Shown here: one piece after another, positions 18,707-25,482 of the stretch | Numbering within the stretch: the first letter of the stretch is position 1 | How the letters are laid out: each line of letters starts with the position of its first letter | NCBI RefSeq assembly: GCF_001890925.1 | Contig: NZ_MLCB01000064.1 | Coordinates: forward strand, 1-52,269 | From: Planktotalea frisia | GTDB lineage: Bacteria; Pseudomonadota; Alphaproteobacteria; Rhodobacterales; Rhodobacteraceae | DNA: 52,269 nucleotides | Direction of reading: 5' to 3' | Notes under the pieces: model-generated | What the model was told of the DNA's origin: nothing | Databases searched by the model: none | Seen by the model: only the letters and a program-made list of their open reading frames with translations | Translations under genes and position numbers: made by a program

Positions 18707-19417
18707 ATGAAGTTCGATAAAAAACATCGCCCTCAAACCCTTGCAGATGTGGTTTACGCAGACGCTGCGGTAGAGCAAACACTGAATGACTATGCACATA
18801 ATCAGCGCGACAAGCACCTCTTGCTGCATGGCCCAAGAGGCACTGGCAAGTCGGTGTCTGCTCAGCTTGTCCTCAACCAACGCATGGCAATCTTGGGACA
18901 AACGGGCTTGACCGACATTTGGAACGCCAAGGCCTATCAAGCTGCGCACAACACTTTTGAGCCTGTTCTAACCCAGTGGAATTGGCAGCTATCAATGGGC
19001 GCAAACTCTGGCTGTTCTGTCTTCGATGAAATCGACCAGTTTACCCTGCCAATGCAGCACAAGCTCCGCGCGTTCATTGATCGGTTTGAAATGGGCATGG
19101 TTATTGCGACGACCAACAATCTCCACTTAGTAGATGGACCCCTTAAAGATCGGTTTCGGCCGCTGTTCGTTGAGTATCCAAGTGTGCAGCAATGGGTGCC
19201 GCGTGTGGTCGCCGTGCTAGGTGCTGAGGGTATTCCCGTTACTCCAACGCAAGCTCTAGGGTTGTTGCAAGGTTTTGAGGGCAGTGGCCGCACACTTGAC
19301 GATTGGATAGAGGACTATGTGCTGCGCCTTAAACGGATGATGGCACAGCTCACAACACTGCCATCAATGCCTGTGCAATCCTCGCCGCAAATCACTAGCA
19401 ATGCAGGAGAGCAGTAA
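18707..19417 (+). CDS. Clamp-loader-like AAA+ ATPase
   Basis: 236 residues from the ATG at 18707, chosen over an upstream in-frame start because GAAAGGA lies 6 bases before it. Walker A is HGPRGTGKS (41-49), Walker B VFDEID (105-110), sensor 1 ATTNN (134-138) and a likely arginine finger region KDRFRP (147-152). The KHRPQTLADVV opening is typical of RFC/DnaX-type clamp loaders and RuvB relatives. It probably remodels a replication complex on the island. The last 25 residues are a low-complexity tail. Its stop overlaps the next ATG (TAATG), indicating coupled translation. Partners are presumably the small proteins downstream and the HUH Rep. Confidence 0.88.
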   Translation: MKFDKKHRPQTLADVVYADAAVEQTLNDYAHNQRDKHLLLHGPRGTGKSVSAQLVLNQRMAILGQTGLTDIWNAKAYQAAHNTFEPVLTQWNWQLSMGANSGCSVFDEIDQFTLPMQHKLRAFIDRFEMGMVIATTNNLHLVDGPLKDRFRPLFVEYPSVQQWVPRVVAVLGAEGIPVTPTQALGLLQGFEGSGRTLDDWIEDYVLRLKRMMAQLTTLPSMPVQSSPQITSNAGEQ

Positions 19418-19707
19418 TGGAAACGTTAGAAGTTGAAATTGGGTACATCCAGCAGCTGATGGATGATGAAGTTTCTCGTGTGTTAAAGCAATTCTACTGC
19501 TGGGACATGTTAGAAGATTGCGCTTCGGTCTTTGAGCTCGATGTAAGCGGCATCACACCACCAATGACAGTCATATCAGATTTGATCATGCGTAAGTCTG
19601 ATGAATATCTATCTGACGCGAAGTCAGATCGTTTCAAAGCAGTTTGGCAAAGCCTTAAGCCAGAGCAGCAAATGAACCTTGTTCTCATGATATCTGAGCG
19701 CTGCTGA
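19417..19707 (+). CDS. Small acidic protein coupled to the AAA+ ATPase
   Basis: 96 residues, acidic and helical, no known domain. Its ATG overlaps the ATPase stop codon. The C-terminal pattern F-x3-W-x2-L-x-P-x-QQ (FKAVWQSLKPEQQ) recurs in the next gene (FRWQWSQLEPDQQ), so the two are probably divergent paralogues. They may be small partners of the ATPase. The gap to the next gene is 63 bp. Confidence 0.65.
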   Translation: METLEVEIGYIQQLMDDEVSRVLKQFYCWDMLEDCASVFELDVSGITPPMTVISDLIMRKSDEYLSDAKSDRFKAVWQSLKPEQQMNLVLMISERC

Positions 19708-19770
19708 TCACAAGTGTCGCGGCCTTAACGCGGCGGCACTATCCCACTTTCAAATCATCAGGAGAAAACC

Positions 19771-20094
19771 ATGTATAGGGACACTATGTTGCGTTTGTTT
19801 AACGTTGATCAGCTGGCTAACGAGCGTGTTGTGAGGGCGTTGGAACGGCAAGAACAGATCGATCAGCTGCAAGATTGGTACGATGGCTTTAGCCCGTTTC
19901 CGATGCTGCATGAACTTGCTGAAGCAGAATTGAAACATGCCGTCGAAAGCAGTGCTCTCGCGCAAATGTCAGATCAAGAATATTCTGCGTTCCGATGGCA
20001 GTGGTCGCAGTTGGAGCCAGATCAGCAGCGCAAATATCTTTGTGAACTTGCGGGTCTGCCCGATCCAGAGCGCGACAGAGATTTTGACGCCTAG
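19771..20094 (+). CDS. Small acidic protein, paralogue of the preceding gene
   Basis: 107 residues. AGGAG lies 7 bases before the ATG. The C-terminal third contains FRWQWSQLEPDQQRKYLCEL, which matches the spacing of F, W, L, P and QQ in the preceding 96-aa protein. It lacks a recognised domain. It is the last gene before a strong terminator at 20116-20145, so the ATPase operon ends here. The pairing of two related small proteins with an AAA+ ATPase is worth testing as a complex. Confidence 0.65.
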   Translation: MYRDTMLRLFNVDQLANERVVRALERQEQIDQLQDWYDGFSPFPMLHELAEAELKHAVESSALAQMSDQEYSAFRWQWSQLEPDQQRKYLCELAGLPDPERDRDFDA

Positions 20095-20115
20095 GCTCAT
20101 TGCTTTAGCGACATC

Positions 20116-20145
20116 GCCGTCAGCATTCGTGCTGGCGGCTTTTTT
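20116..20145 (+). terminator. Rho-independent terminator of the ATPase operon
   Basis: GCCGTCAGCA pairs with TGCTGGCGGC (one G-U pair) around the loop TTCG, followed by six T residues. It sits 21 bp after the stop of the 107-aa gene. Confidence 0.9.
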
Positions 20146-20146
20146 A

Positions 20147-20199
20147 TGTTCCCAACTGTGTTTATCCAAAACTCTTCCAACACTGTGTCTCGAACATAG
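20147..20199 (+). repeat. Internal copy of the right-end repeat
   Basis: These 53 bases match 27561-27613 at about 40 positions, sharing TGTTCCCA, CCAAAACTCT and CCAACAC blocks in the same order and orientation. The copy lies between the terminator and the Rep gene. A sequence shared by the rep upstream region and the island end points to a common binding protein. Confidence 0.68.
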
Positions 20200-20229
20200 T
20201 CGGTAACACAGTGTCGGCACTTGCTGTGT

Positions 20230-20270
20230 GAACACAACACGAGCTTGGTTATGGGAACCAAGTGTTGTTC
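20230..20270 (+). other. Candidate replication origin hairpin upstream of rep
   Basis: CTTGGTT (20244-20250) and AACCAAG (20256-20262) form a perfect 7-bp stem around the loop ATGGG. Outer GAACA/CAACA and TGTTGTTC arms can extend the pairing with small bulges. It stands 53 bp before the Rep start in a cluster of AACACAG/CTGTGTG elements. HUH Rep proteins nick in or beside such hairpins, so this is a candidate double-strand origin. The nick site is not identified. Confidence 0.5.
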
Positions 20271-20322
20271 CTGTTTCGCCGCCTTTTCCTTCTTCGTTGA
20301 TAAATACATGCGGAGAACCACA

Positions 20323-20949
20323 ATGGGATTTGAACAGCGCAAACAGGAACGACAGGCACTTAGCGAGCACCTTCTGGCCCAAAACTGGAATGTGTTCGGC
20401 ACGCTTAAGTTTGTGAACGGCAGGACTATTGGCCGTGAGACTGCCAATAAGCTCCTTCGCAGCTACTGGAATAAAGTCGACCGCATTATCTACGGCAAAG
20501 GCGCTGAGCGTCAGAACCTGCGGGTACCACGGTGGTGCTTTGCGCATGAGGGATCAGACAACGAGAACTTCCATGTTCACTTCGTAATGCCGAGCCCATT
20601 GCAGGACACAGAACACATGTGTTGTTTACTAAATGCAGTGTGGGCGCAGCATCATGGTCAAACAGCGCCGCTGGCTAAGAACTGGATCATGCCAGCACAA
20701 GACCGTGCAGCTGTGGCCAGTTACGTCACCCACGAGTATTGGCGCATAGGCAGCGAGACACTGCTAGACGAATTGTGTTGGGACAAAACATTGTCCGATA
20801 CGATGGTGCAGTATGCACATGCACAACAGACATATCGCATTACACGGGCAGCCAGCCCACTCTGGCTTAGGCAAGCACAACAGGCATTATGGACACAAAA
20901 GGCACGATATGAGGCAAGCGGTGATTTGCAGATCGTGGAGCGTGGCTAA
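20323..20949 (+). CDS. HUH-type Rep endonuclease
   Basis: 208 residues from the ATG at 20323, supported by GGAGA 6 bases upstream; longer in-frame starts run through the repeat region and look artefactual. Motif 1 resembles FGTLKF (25-30), the HUH metal site is FHVHFVM (83-89; H84, H86), and the nucleophile candidates are Tyr134 and Tyr139 in SYVTHEYW. This order is that of rolling-circle replication initiators and related nicking enzymes. It would nick one strand of the excised circular island and attach covalently to the 5' end. No helicase domain is fused, so a host helicase or the AAA+ protein may assist. Flanked by repeats on both sides. Which Tyr is catalytic is not certain. Confidence 0.8.
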   Translation: MGFEQRKQERQALSEHLLAQNWNVFGTLKFVNGRTIGRETANKLLRSYWNKVDRIIYGKGAERQNLRVPRWCFAHEGSDNENFHVHFVMPSPLQDTEHMCCLLNAVWAQHHGQTAPLAKNWIMPAQDRAAVASYVTHEYWRIGSETLLDELCWDKTLSDTMVQYAHAQQTYRITRAASPLWLRQAQQALWTQKARYEASGDLQIVERG

Positions 20950-20984
20950 GCCCCTTCGCACAGCAAATACTTGAGCAGTTTGAA

Positions 20985-21104
20985 CAACACAGATGCCAAA
21001 GACACAGGTCTTGGCACATCCTTGTTAACGAGCTGTTGTTCGAACTAACAAAGGTTCAAACACAGAACATCAACAAACGCTTAAACGAAGAGGGTCAAAC
21101 ACAG
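20985..21104. repeat. AACACAG repeats downstream of rep
   Basis: The noncoding stretch 20950-21362 holds ACACAG elements ending at 20992, 21007, 21065, 21104 and 21127. Two copies of TCAAACACAG end at 21065 and 21104, again 39 bp apart, the period seen in the 16.6-kb array. A terminator follows at 21126-21160; the remainder up to 21362 is AT-rich and should hold the promoter of the DUF6641-like gene, including TTGACT at 21288. Confidence 0.62.
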
Positions 21105-21125
21105 TTGAAGTATTACAACATACAC

Positions 21126-21160
21126 AGCGTCAGCGGAGCAAACCGTTAGACGCTTTTTTT
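21126..21160 (+). terminator. Likely terminator of rep
   Basis: AGCGTC (21126-21131) pairs with GACGCT (21149-21154), with further inner pairing CGG/CCG, and runs into seven T residues. It ends the rep transcript 177 bp after the stop. Confidence 0.65.
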
Positions 21161-21362
21161 ATGGGCGTAGCTTCGGTGTGTACGCTGCTCTCTATATGCC
21201 GATCATTGAGCACAAACATATGTGACTAATGCTGCACGTATATGCGCAATCACCTGTAATCTAATATTATCACATAAAATCAGATACTTGACTGTATTTT
21301 CGGTCGTCCAGTGTCTCATTTGAACATACGCTTAAGCTGTAAACAGACAGCAAGGAGCGCAC

Positions 21363-21827
21363 ATGACACATCTCTCAAAGCTTACATTCAAGACAGTGGA
21401 TCGCAGCACCAAGCGCGATCCCATTATAGCGCGACGTGACAAACTCATAGCAGGCCTCAAAGAACAAAAGCTGGTACATGCAGCCGCACTCAAGAAAGAA
21501 GACCACCGCGTTGAACGACAAAAGTGGATGACCAATGACATGGGTGAACGTGTGCTGGTCAAAACTCATCGTCGCATACGTCCATGGTTCTTTGAACAAG
21601 ATGGCGGCTGGTATGTGCAGTGCCGTTATGGCGCGCGTGTTATCACAGCTGATGGCACCAACAATGCGGTGTTTGTGAAGTCATTGGCTGAGGTGGCTGG
21701 TGTGCTTGATGTCTTCCTCAATGCAGCGGCGGCAGGGGAACTAGACACAGCCATCACTCGAGTAGCAGAGCGGCAACCACGCCTAAAGCCAGGGGCGGCG
21801 CGGGCGTCCACCAGACTTCCAAATTGA
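21363..21827 (+). CDS. DUF6641-like protein
   Basis: 154 residues, basic N-terminal half with a helical Lys/Glu-rich segment (residues 18-55), then a compact domain with RPWFFEQDGGWYVQCRYGARVI. This resembles DUF6641 proteins, which I recall from plasmids and integrative elements of Proteobacteria; function unknown. AGGAGCGC lies upstream of the ATG. The upstream region shares the decamer CGGTCGTCCA (21301) with the region before the short recombinase (22711), 62 and 72 bp before the respective starts. A DNA-associated accessory role is inferred. Confidence 0.68.
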   Translation: MTHLSKLTFKTVDRSTKRDPIIARRDKLIAGLKEQKLVHAAALKKEDHRVERQKWMTNDMGERVLVKTHRRIRPWFFEQDGGWYVQCRYGARVITADGTNNAVFVKSLAEVAGVLDVFLNAAAAGELDTAITRVAERQPRLKPGAARASTRLPN

Positions 21828-22025
21828 CCCAAAGTTAAACGACCTCTGAGTCTTAAGTTTAAGATCCGCACAGCATGCTCATACCCTTGCCGCGCGTGCG
21901 GCCACATGAGGAATTTACTACAAATACTTAAAGAGCCTTAATTGAAAAGCTACAATGTCTGGACATTTGTGGTAGCGGCCTTCTAACCTTTGCCACTGAA
22001 TGATCAACTTGCAGGGCGCACAGGA

Positions 22026-22532
22026 ATGACAAGTTACCCGGAACTTCTCAAACGACCAAACCTATACGATGACGACGATTATGAAGATTTTCGTGATGAG
22101 ATAACTGATACTTTATCCCCTGGCTTTCCTCTAACCAAGCAGCTTGAGCTTGAATTCGGCGCTAGATGCAGAATTCAAGTAATATCTGAATATAATATCA
22201 CAGCTGAAGAAGATTTGAATATTCTAGCTTCTCTAGTAGATCCCTGGGCGTTGGATATTGCGGAGCATAATCTCTTTCACACCAAACTACTCCTACACAT
22301 GCAGGCAGAGGCAAATATAAAGATTGATGTAATTTGGGCAGTCAATAAGGATTGTATTGCTGACGATCCGCATGACCGCATCCCTGTAGCCATGTTTTTT
22401 GAAGATACGGGACAGGGTGCATTTGATGATGGCCCTAACTTTGAGCCATCCGATAATTCAAATTGGAGCGAGTTCCTTTACGATATGGGACTAGGACCAA
22501 ATCCCTTTGGAGATGGGGACGAAATGGATTAA
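22026..22532 (+). CDS. Acidic 168-aa protein of unknown function
   Basis: I choose the ATG at 22026; a TTG at 21990 would add 12 residues. The protein is strongly acidic: YDDDDYEDFRDEITD near the N-terminus and a Gly/Asp-rich tail. A central part (about 45-130) looks alpha/beta, with FGARCRIQVISEY and INIKIDVIWAV-like strands. Such acidity could indicate DNA mimicry (an anti-restriction or regulatory role), but no homology supports that. It stands alone before a perfect 14-bp terminator hairpin at 22633. AT-richer than the adjacent recombinase genes. Confidence 0.6.
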   Translation: MTSYPELLKRPNLYDDDDYEDFRDEITDTLSPGFPLTKQLELEFGARCRIQVISEYNITAEEDLNILASLVDPWALDIAEHNLFHTKLLLHMQAEANIKIDVIWAVNKDCIADDPHDRIPVAMFFEDTGQGAFDDGPNFEPSDNSNWSEFLYDMGLGPNPFGDGDEMD

Positions 22533-22632
22533 TCTTCCATAAAAACTCTATAAGCACATGCCCAACTCGATGCGACATTAGGTTAAGAGCTTCCCGGCCG
22601 AACTCAATTATGCGATCTGAACTGAACTATTG

Positions 22633-22666
22633 AAACCTCATACAATCAGCATTGTATGAGGTTTTT
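22633..22666. terminator. Perfect 14-bp terminator hairpin
   Basis: AAACCTCATACAAT (22633-22646) pairs perfectly with ATTGTATGAGGTTT (22651-22664) around CAGC, followed by T residues. The flanking A/T runs would allow termination in both directions. It separates the acidic-protein gene from the short recombinase. Confidence 0.85.
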
Positions 22667-22782
22667 GCTTAAGCCATTGAATTCATTGACAGACCATTTG
22701 GTGCCATTTCCGGTCGTCCAACCAATATCTCAGACTTTATACTCAAAGCACACAAAGGCTTAGGTTTTGAGGGGATTAGCAC

Positions 22783-23349
22783 ATGCGCCAAGCACAGACA
22801 TTGAACGAGGCTCAGCTGCGCCGGGTTATACAGTACTGCCGCAGCCGTCGTCATCCAACACGCGACGAGACCATCATACTGGTGAGCTTTTACGCAGGGC
22901 TGCGGGCCAAGGAGATTGCCGCGCTGACCGTGGGCAATGTGTTTGATGAAGCAGGCAACGTACGCACACAGTTCATCCTGTCAGCGGAGCAAAGCAAAGG
23001 TGGGCACACACGCACGGTGTATCTCAATCAGCGCTTGCGAAAAGCACTGCTGGAGTACAGCGCGTCGATCCGCACAGCCAAGCCGCATCATGCATTGTTT
23101 GAGAGCCAAAAGGGTGGACACTTCTCAGCCAACACCATGTGTCAGCTGTTCCTCGACATCTACAAAGCAGTTGGGCTCAAAGATGCATCAAGCCACAGCG
23201 GTCGCCGCACTTACATCACACGGCTGGCAAATAAGGGGGTAGGGGTGAGGCTATTAGCTGAACTGGCGGGGCATTCGCATATCAGCACCACTCAGCGCTA
23301 CATTGACGTAAACGCTGAGCAGTTGAGTGAGGCGGTAGAGTTGTTGTAA
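22783..23349 (+). CDS. Short tyrosine recombinase (catalytic domain only)
   Basis: 188 residues, about half the usual phage-integrase length, comparable to FimB/FimE-type recombinases. Visible catalytic residues: R41 (GLRAKEI), K72, H138 and R141 (HSGR), H164 (AGHS) and the nucleophile Y173 (QRYIDV). The set is complete, but the arm-binding and most of the core-binding domain are missing. It faces the bS21 gene (convergent, 22 bp gap) and lies about 1.5 kb from the start of the full-length integrase. It might invert or excise a sub-element, or act as a directionality partner. The CGGTCGTCCA motif lies 72 bp before the start. Confidence 0.88.
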   Translation: MRQAQTLNEAQLRRVIQYCRSRRHPTRDETIILVSFYAGLRAKEIAALTVGNVFDEAGNVRTQFILSAEQSKGGHTRTVYLNQRLRKALLEYSASIRTAKPHHALFESQKGGHFSANTMCQLFLDIYKAVGLKDASSHSGRRTYITRLANKGVGVRLLAELAGHSHISTTQRYIDVNAEQLSEAVELL

Positions 23350-23371
23350 AGACCCGCCTCTACTTTAAATA

Positions 23372-23578
23372 TTACAACATTCCTTCGCGCTGCGCTTTTT
23401 TCCGAGCAAGCTTGCGCTGACGGCTAATGCCTTCCTTTTTCTCACGTGCCTTGCGTTCTGATGGCTTTTCAAAATGTTGCTTGAGTTTAATCTCGCGAAA
23501 GACGCCCTCGCGCTGAAGTTTCTTTTTGAGCGCCCGTAAAGCTTGATCGACGTTGTTGTCGCGTACACTGACTTCCAT
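23372..23578 (-). CDS. rpsU: 30S ribosomal protein bS21
   Basis: 68 residues with the family signature: [19 protein letters not shown] at the start and a Lys/Arg-rich helical tail ([12 protein letters not shown]). This is close to what Roseobacter chromosomal bS21 looks like and is full length. bS21 sits near the anti-Shine-Dalgarno region of 16S rRNA and influences initiation. Its position between two recombinase genes inside a tRNA-bounded island is unexpected. Some phages carry bS21 homologues. It may be a second copy that alters ribosome preference, or a displaced chromosomal copy. A GAGA ribosome-binding site precedes the ATG at 23578. Confidence 0.93.
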   Translation of the reverse strand: MEVSVRDNNVDQALRALKKKLQREGVFREIKLKQHFEKPSERKAREKKEGISRQRKLARKKAQREGML

Positions 23579-23689
23579 TTGATCTCTGCATTAGTTGGAA
23601 AATTGATTGGACGACATTGCAGTAAATTTAGGTCAGATCAAACAGATTATTCGCAAGATAAAGAGCGCTAAAGGCAAGATTTATAGCAC

Positions 23690-24916
23690 TTACTTCTCCT
23701 CAAACTCATCCCGCGATAGCTCATACCGCTTGCCTGTGAGCATGTCTTTTTTCAAACGGGGCGTCAAATGACTGTAGTGCCGCTCAATCATGCCAATCGA
23801 CGTGCCCATCTGCACAGCAAGCGCGTGGATATCCATGCCATCGTTGAGTAGGGCAAAGGTCGCATAGGTGTGACGTAGGCTATACAGCGTCCTGTTCTGT
23901 CCTGTACGCGGGCATGTGATCAGCTCTGTATCGGTGAGGAACTTGCGGAAGGTCTGGTGGATGTTCTTAGAGACAGTGCCATCAGGCAGCCTGAACACAG
24001 GCAGATCCACACGTTGCTTGAGCAAGTCTTCAAATTGTATGTGTCGTATATCTTCACTGCGCTCATGGATGCGCTTGAGATAGTTGATGGTGCCACTGCG
24101 GCAGATGATATCCCTGCGCCCAGTTTTACCTGACACGCTCATCTCTAAGTATTGCAGGTCTTTTTCTTCAAACAGGGTCACATGCTTCCACTGTAGGTTC
24201 AGCGCCTCTGTGCCGTGCCGCATGCCCGTATTGGCCATGATCAATACGTAGTCGCGCATCAAATGGCGCATGTCTGTGGGCTTGCCGGTTTTACCCTTGG
24301 TGATCCAGCTTGGCATCTTGCGGATCAATGTCGCGTATTCTTCACGGGTAAAGTCAGGGCGCCGTTCGCTTTTCTCACCCTTGTTCACCAGCAGCGGTAC
24401 ATTCTTATGTGCCAGAAACCCTCGCGCCACAGCTTCTTCAAACACACGGTTCATGGCTGAGTTATGCGTGTTGAGCGTACTAGCCTTTGGCTCACGGCCC
24501 ATCTTCTCGCGACGCCACTCATAGAACTGCTGCACCTTCTCATAATCGATGGTGGTCACGAACTGCGCCCCAAAGAAGGGGATTAGGTAGCGCTCAATAC
24601 ACACGATGTAATCTGCGAACACCTTACGCCCTAAACCAGCGTCCAGCTGCTTGTGCATATCGGCAATGGCCAGCTTAGCCACATCAGAGAACTTCTTGGT
24701 GACAATGGGCAGATCGTTTTTGTGTCGGAACTTGTACTCAAGAAACGTGTCACGGGCATACTCTTTGGCCTCAGCCAAATCACGCTTGCCAGTGCTGATG
24801 CGAATAGTGTGTCCATCGATATTAAACGATGCCTGCCAACGCTTGCTGCGCTCACGCTGATACACACGCACCTCGCCGTCTAGTATCAGATGTGTGTCTT
24901 CACGCAGCTGCCGCAT
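23690..24916 (-). CDS. int: Full-length tyrosine integrase of the island
   Basis: 408 residues. N-terminal arm/DNA-binding region to about 70, core-binding domain about 73-170, catalytic domain about 185-395. Catalytic residues: R233 (TGMRHGTE), K264 region (VSGKTGRR), R348 in YSLRHTY (the usual first His of this box is Tyr345), H380 and nucleophile Y381 (RHYSHL). This is the best candidate for integration into tRNA-Phe. It is read toward the island interior, with its start about 2.85 kb from the attachment site. In most tRNA islands int lies next to the tRNA, so the HNH-RecQ cassette probably entered later between them. Confidence 0.93.
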   Translation of the reverse strand: MRQLREDTHLILDGEVRVYQRERSKRWQASFNIDGHTIRISTGKRDLAEAKEYARDTFLEYKFRHKNDLPIVTKKFSDVAKLAIADMHKQLDAGLGRKVFADYIVCIERYLIPFFGAQFVTTIDYEKVQQFYEWRREKMGREPKASTLNTHNSAMNRVFEEAVARGFLAHKNVPLLVNKGEKSERRPDFTREEYATLIRKMPSWITKGKTGKPTDMRHLMRDYVLIMANTGMRHGTEALNLQWKHVTLFEEKDLQYLEMSVSGKTGRRDIICRSGTINYLKRIHERSEDIRHIQFEDLLKQRVDLPVFRLPDGTVSKNIHQTFRKFLTDTELITCPRTGQNRTLYSLRHTYATFALLNDGMDIHALAVQMGTSIGMIERHYSHLTPRLKKDMLTGKRYELSRDEFEEK

Positions 24917-24932
24917 GTCATGCTCCTCACTA

Positions 24933-24953
24933 CAACACTACGGCAGGGTGCAC
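24933..24953 (+). repeat. Left copy of the 21-bp repeat bracketing the HNH-RecQ cassette
   Basis: This sequence, with core CTACGGCAGGGTGC, matches 27520-27540 at 19 of 21 bases in direct orientation. It lies just upstream of the integrase start. Both copies are followed downstream by GTGTGTTTTT (24970 and 27690). The duplicated int-proximal sequence brackets the whole 25.0-27.5 kb cargo. Confidence 0.75.
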
Positions 24954-25071
24954 GGACAAGTCTACCAAAGTGTGTTTTTAATTGAGCTTCACCAAATACT
25001 GCGAGCTGTACACACGGCCAAGGATTGGGGCAAAGTCCTCGGAACGATTGGAGGTTAACACTCATCAGATT

Positions 25072-25473
25072 ATGGCTTACGCGGCTCTTGAATCTACAGA
25101 TTGGCACCCAAGCCTTGCAAGAGATGAAGGACCAATACAAACTCAAATCTTAACGCAGCAGCACCTTTTGGAATGTTCAAATGGCAATGGATACATAATG
25201 CTACCAGTGGATTGGCTAACTGAGTGTGTGGTGCCAAGAGCATCCTGTGATTTGTCAGAAGCGGCTCGGCAGGCTTTGATAGTGGAACTGGGATCAGGCT
25301 TCTTCAATCTCGGAACTGAATGGTCATTGTTTAACGACCAAATAACATCTTTGGACGAAATTTGGGAATTTGATAGTCCAGGAGAATATTGGGAATCTTT
25401 CTGTGGTAGCAGTGGAATCGCTTTGGTTAGGGGCCCAAAAGTTATTGCTGCAATCACATGCGAGATGAACTAG
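25072..25473 (+). CDS. Small partner gene of the HNH-RecQ helicase, unknown function
   Basis: 133 residues if started at the ATG 25072 (GGAGG lies 17 bases upstream, rather far); a TTG at 24982 gives 163. The protein is acidic and soluble, with Trp-rich patches (TEWSLFNDQ, EIWEFDSPGEYWESF), and ends in VRGPKVIAAITCEMN. I recognise no family. Its stop lies 9 bp before the helicase ATG, so the two form a bicistronic unit. A sensor, immunity or regulatory partner for the HNH-RecQ protein is a reasonable inference from position, nothing more. Confidence 0.62.
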   Translation: MAYAALESTDWHPSLARDEGPIQTQILTQQHLLECSNGNGYIMLPVDWLTECVVPRASCDLSEAARQALIVELGSGFFNLGTEWSLFNDQITSLDEIWEFDSPGEYWESFCGSSGIALVRGPKVIAAITCEMN

Positions 25474-25482
25474 CCCAGAGAG

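Noticed and set aside
20221-20322. Longer N-terminus for the HUH Rep
   Set aside because: It would translate the hairpin and repeats; the ATG at 20323 has a ribosome-binding site.
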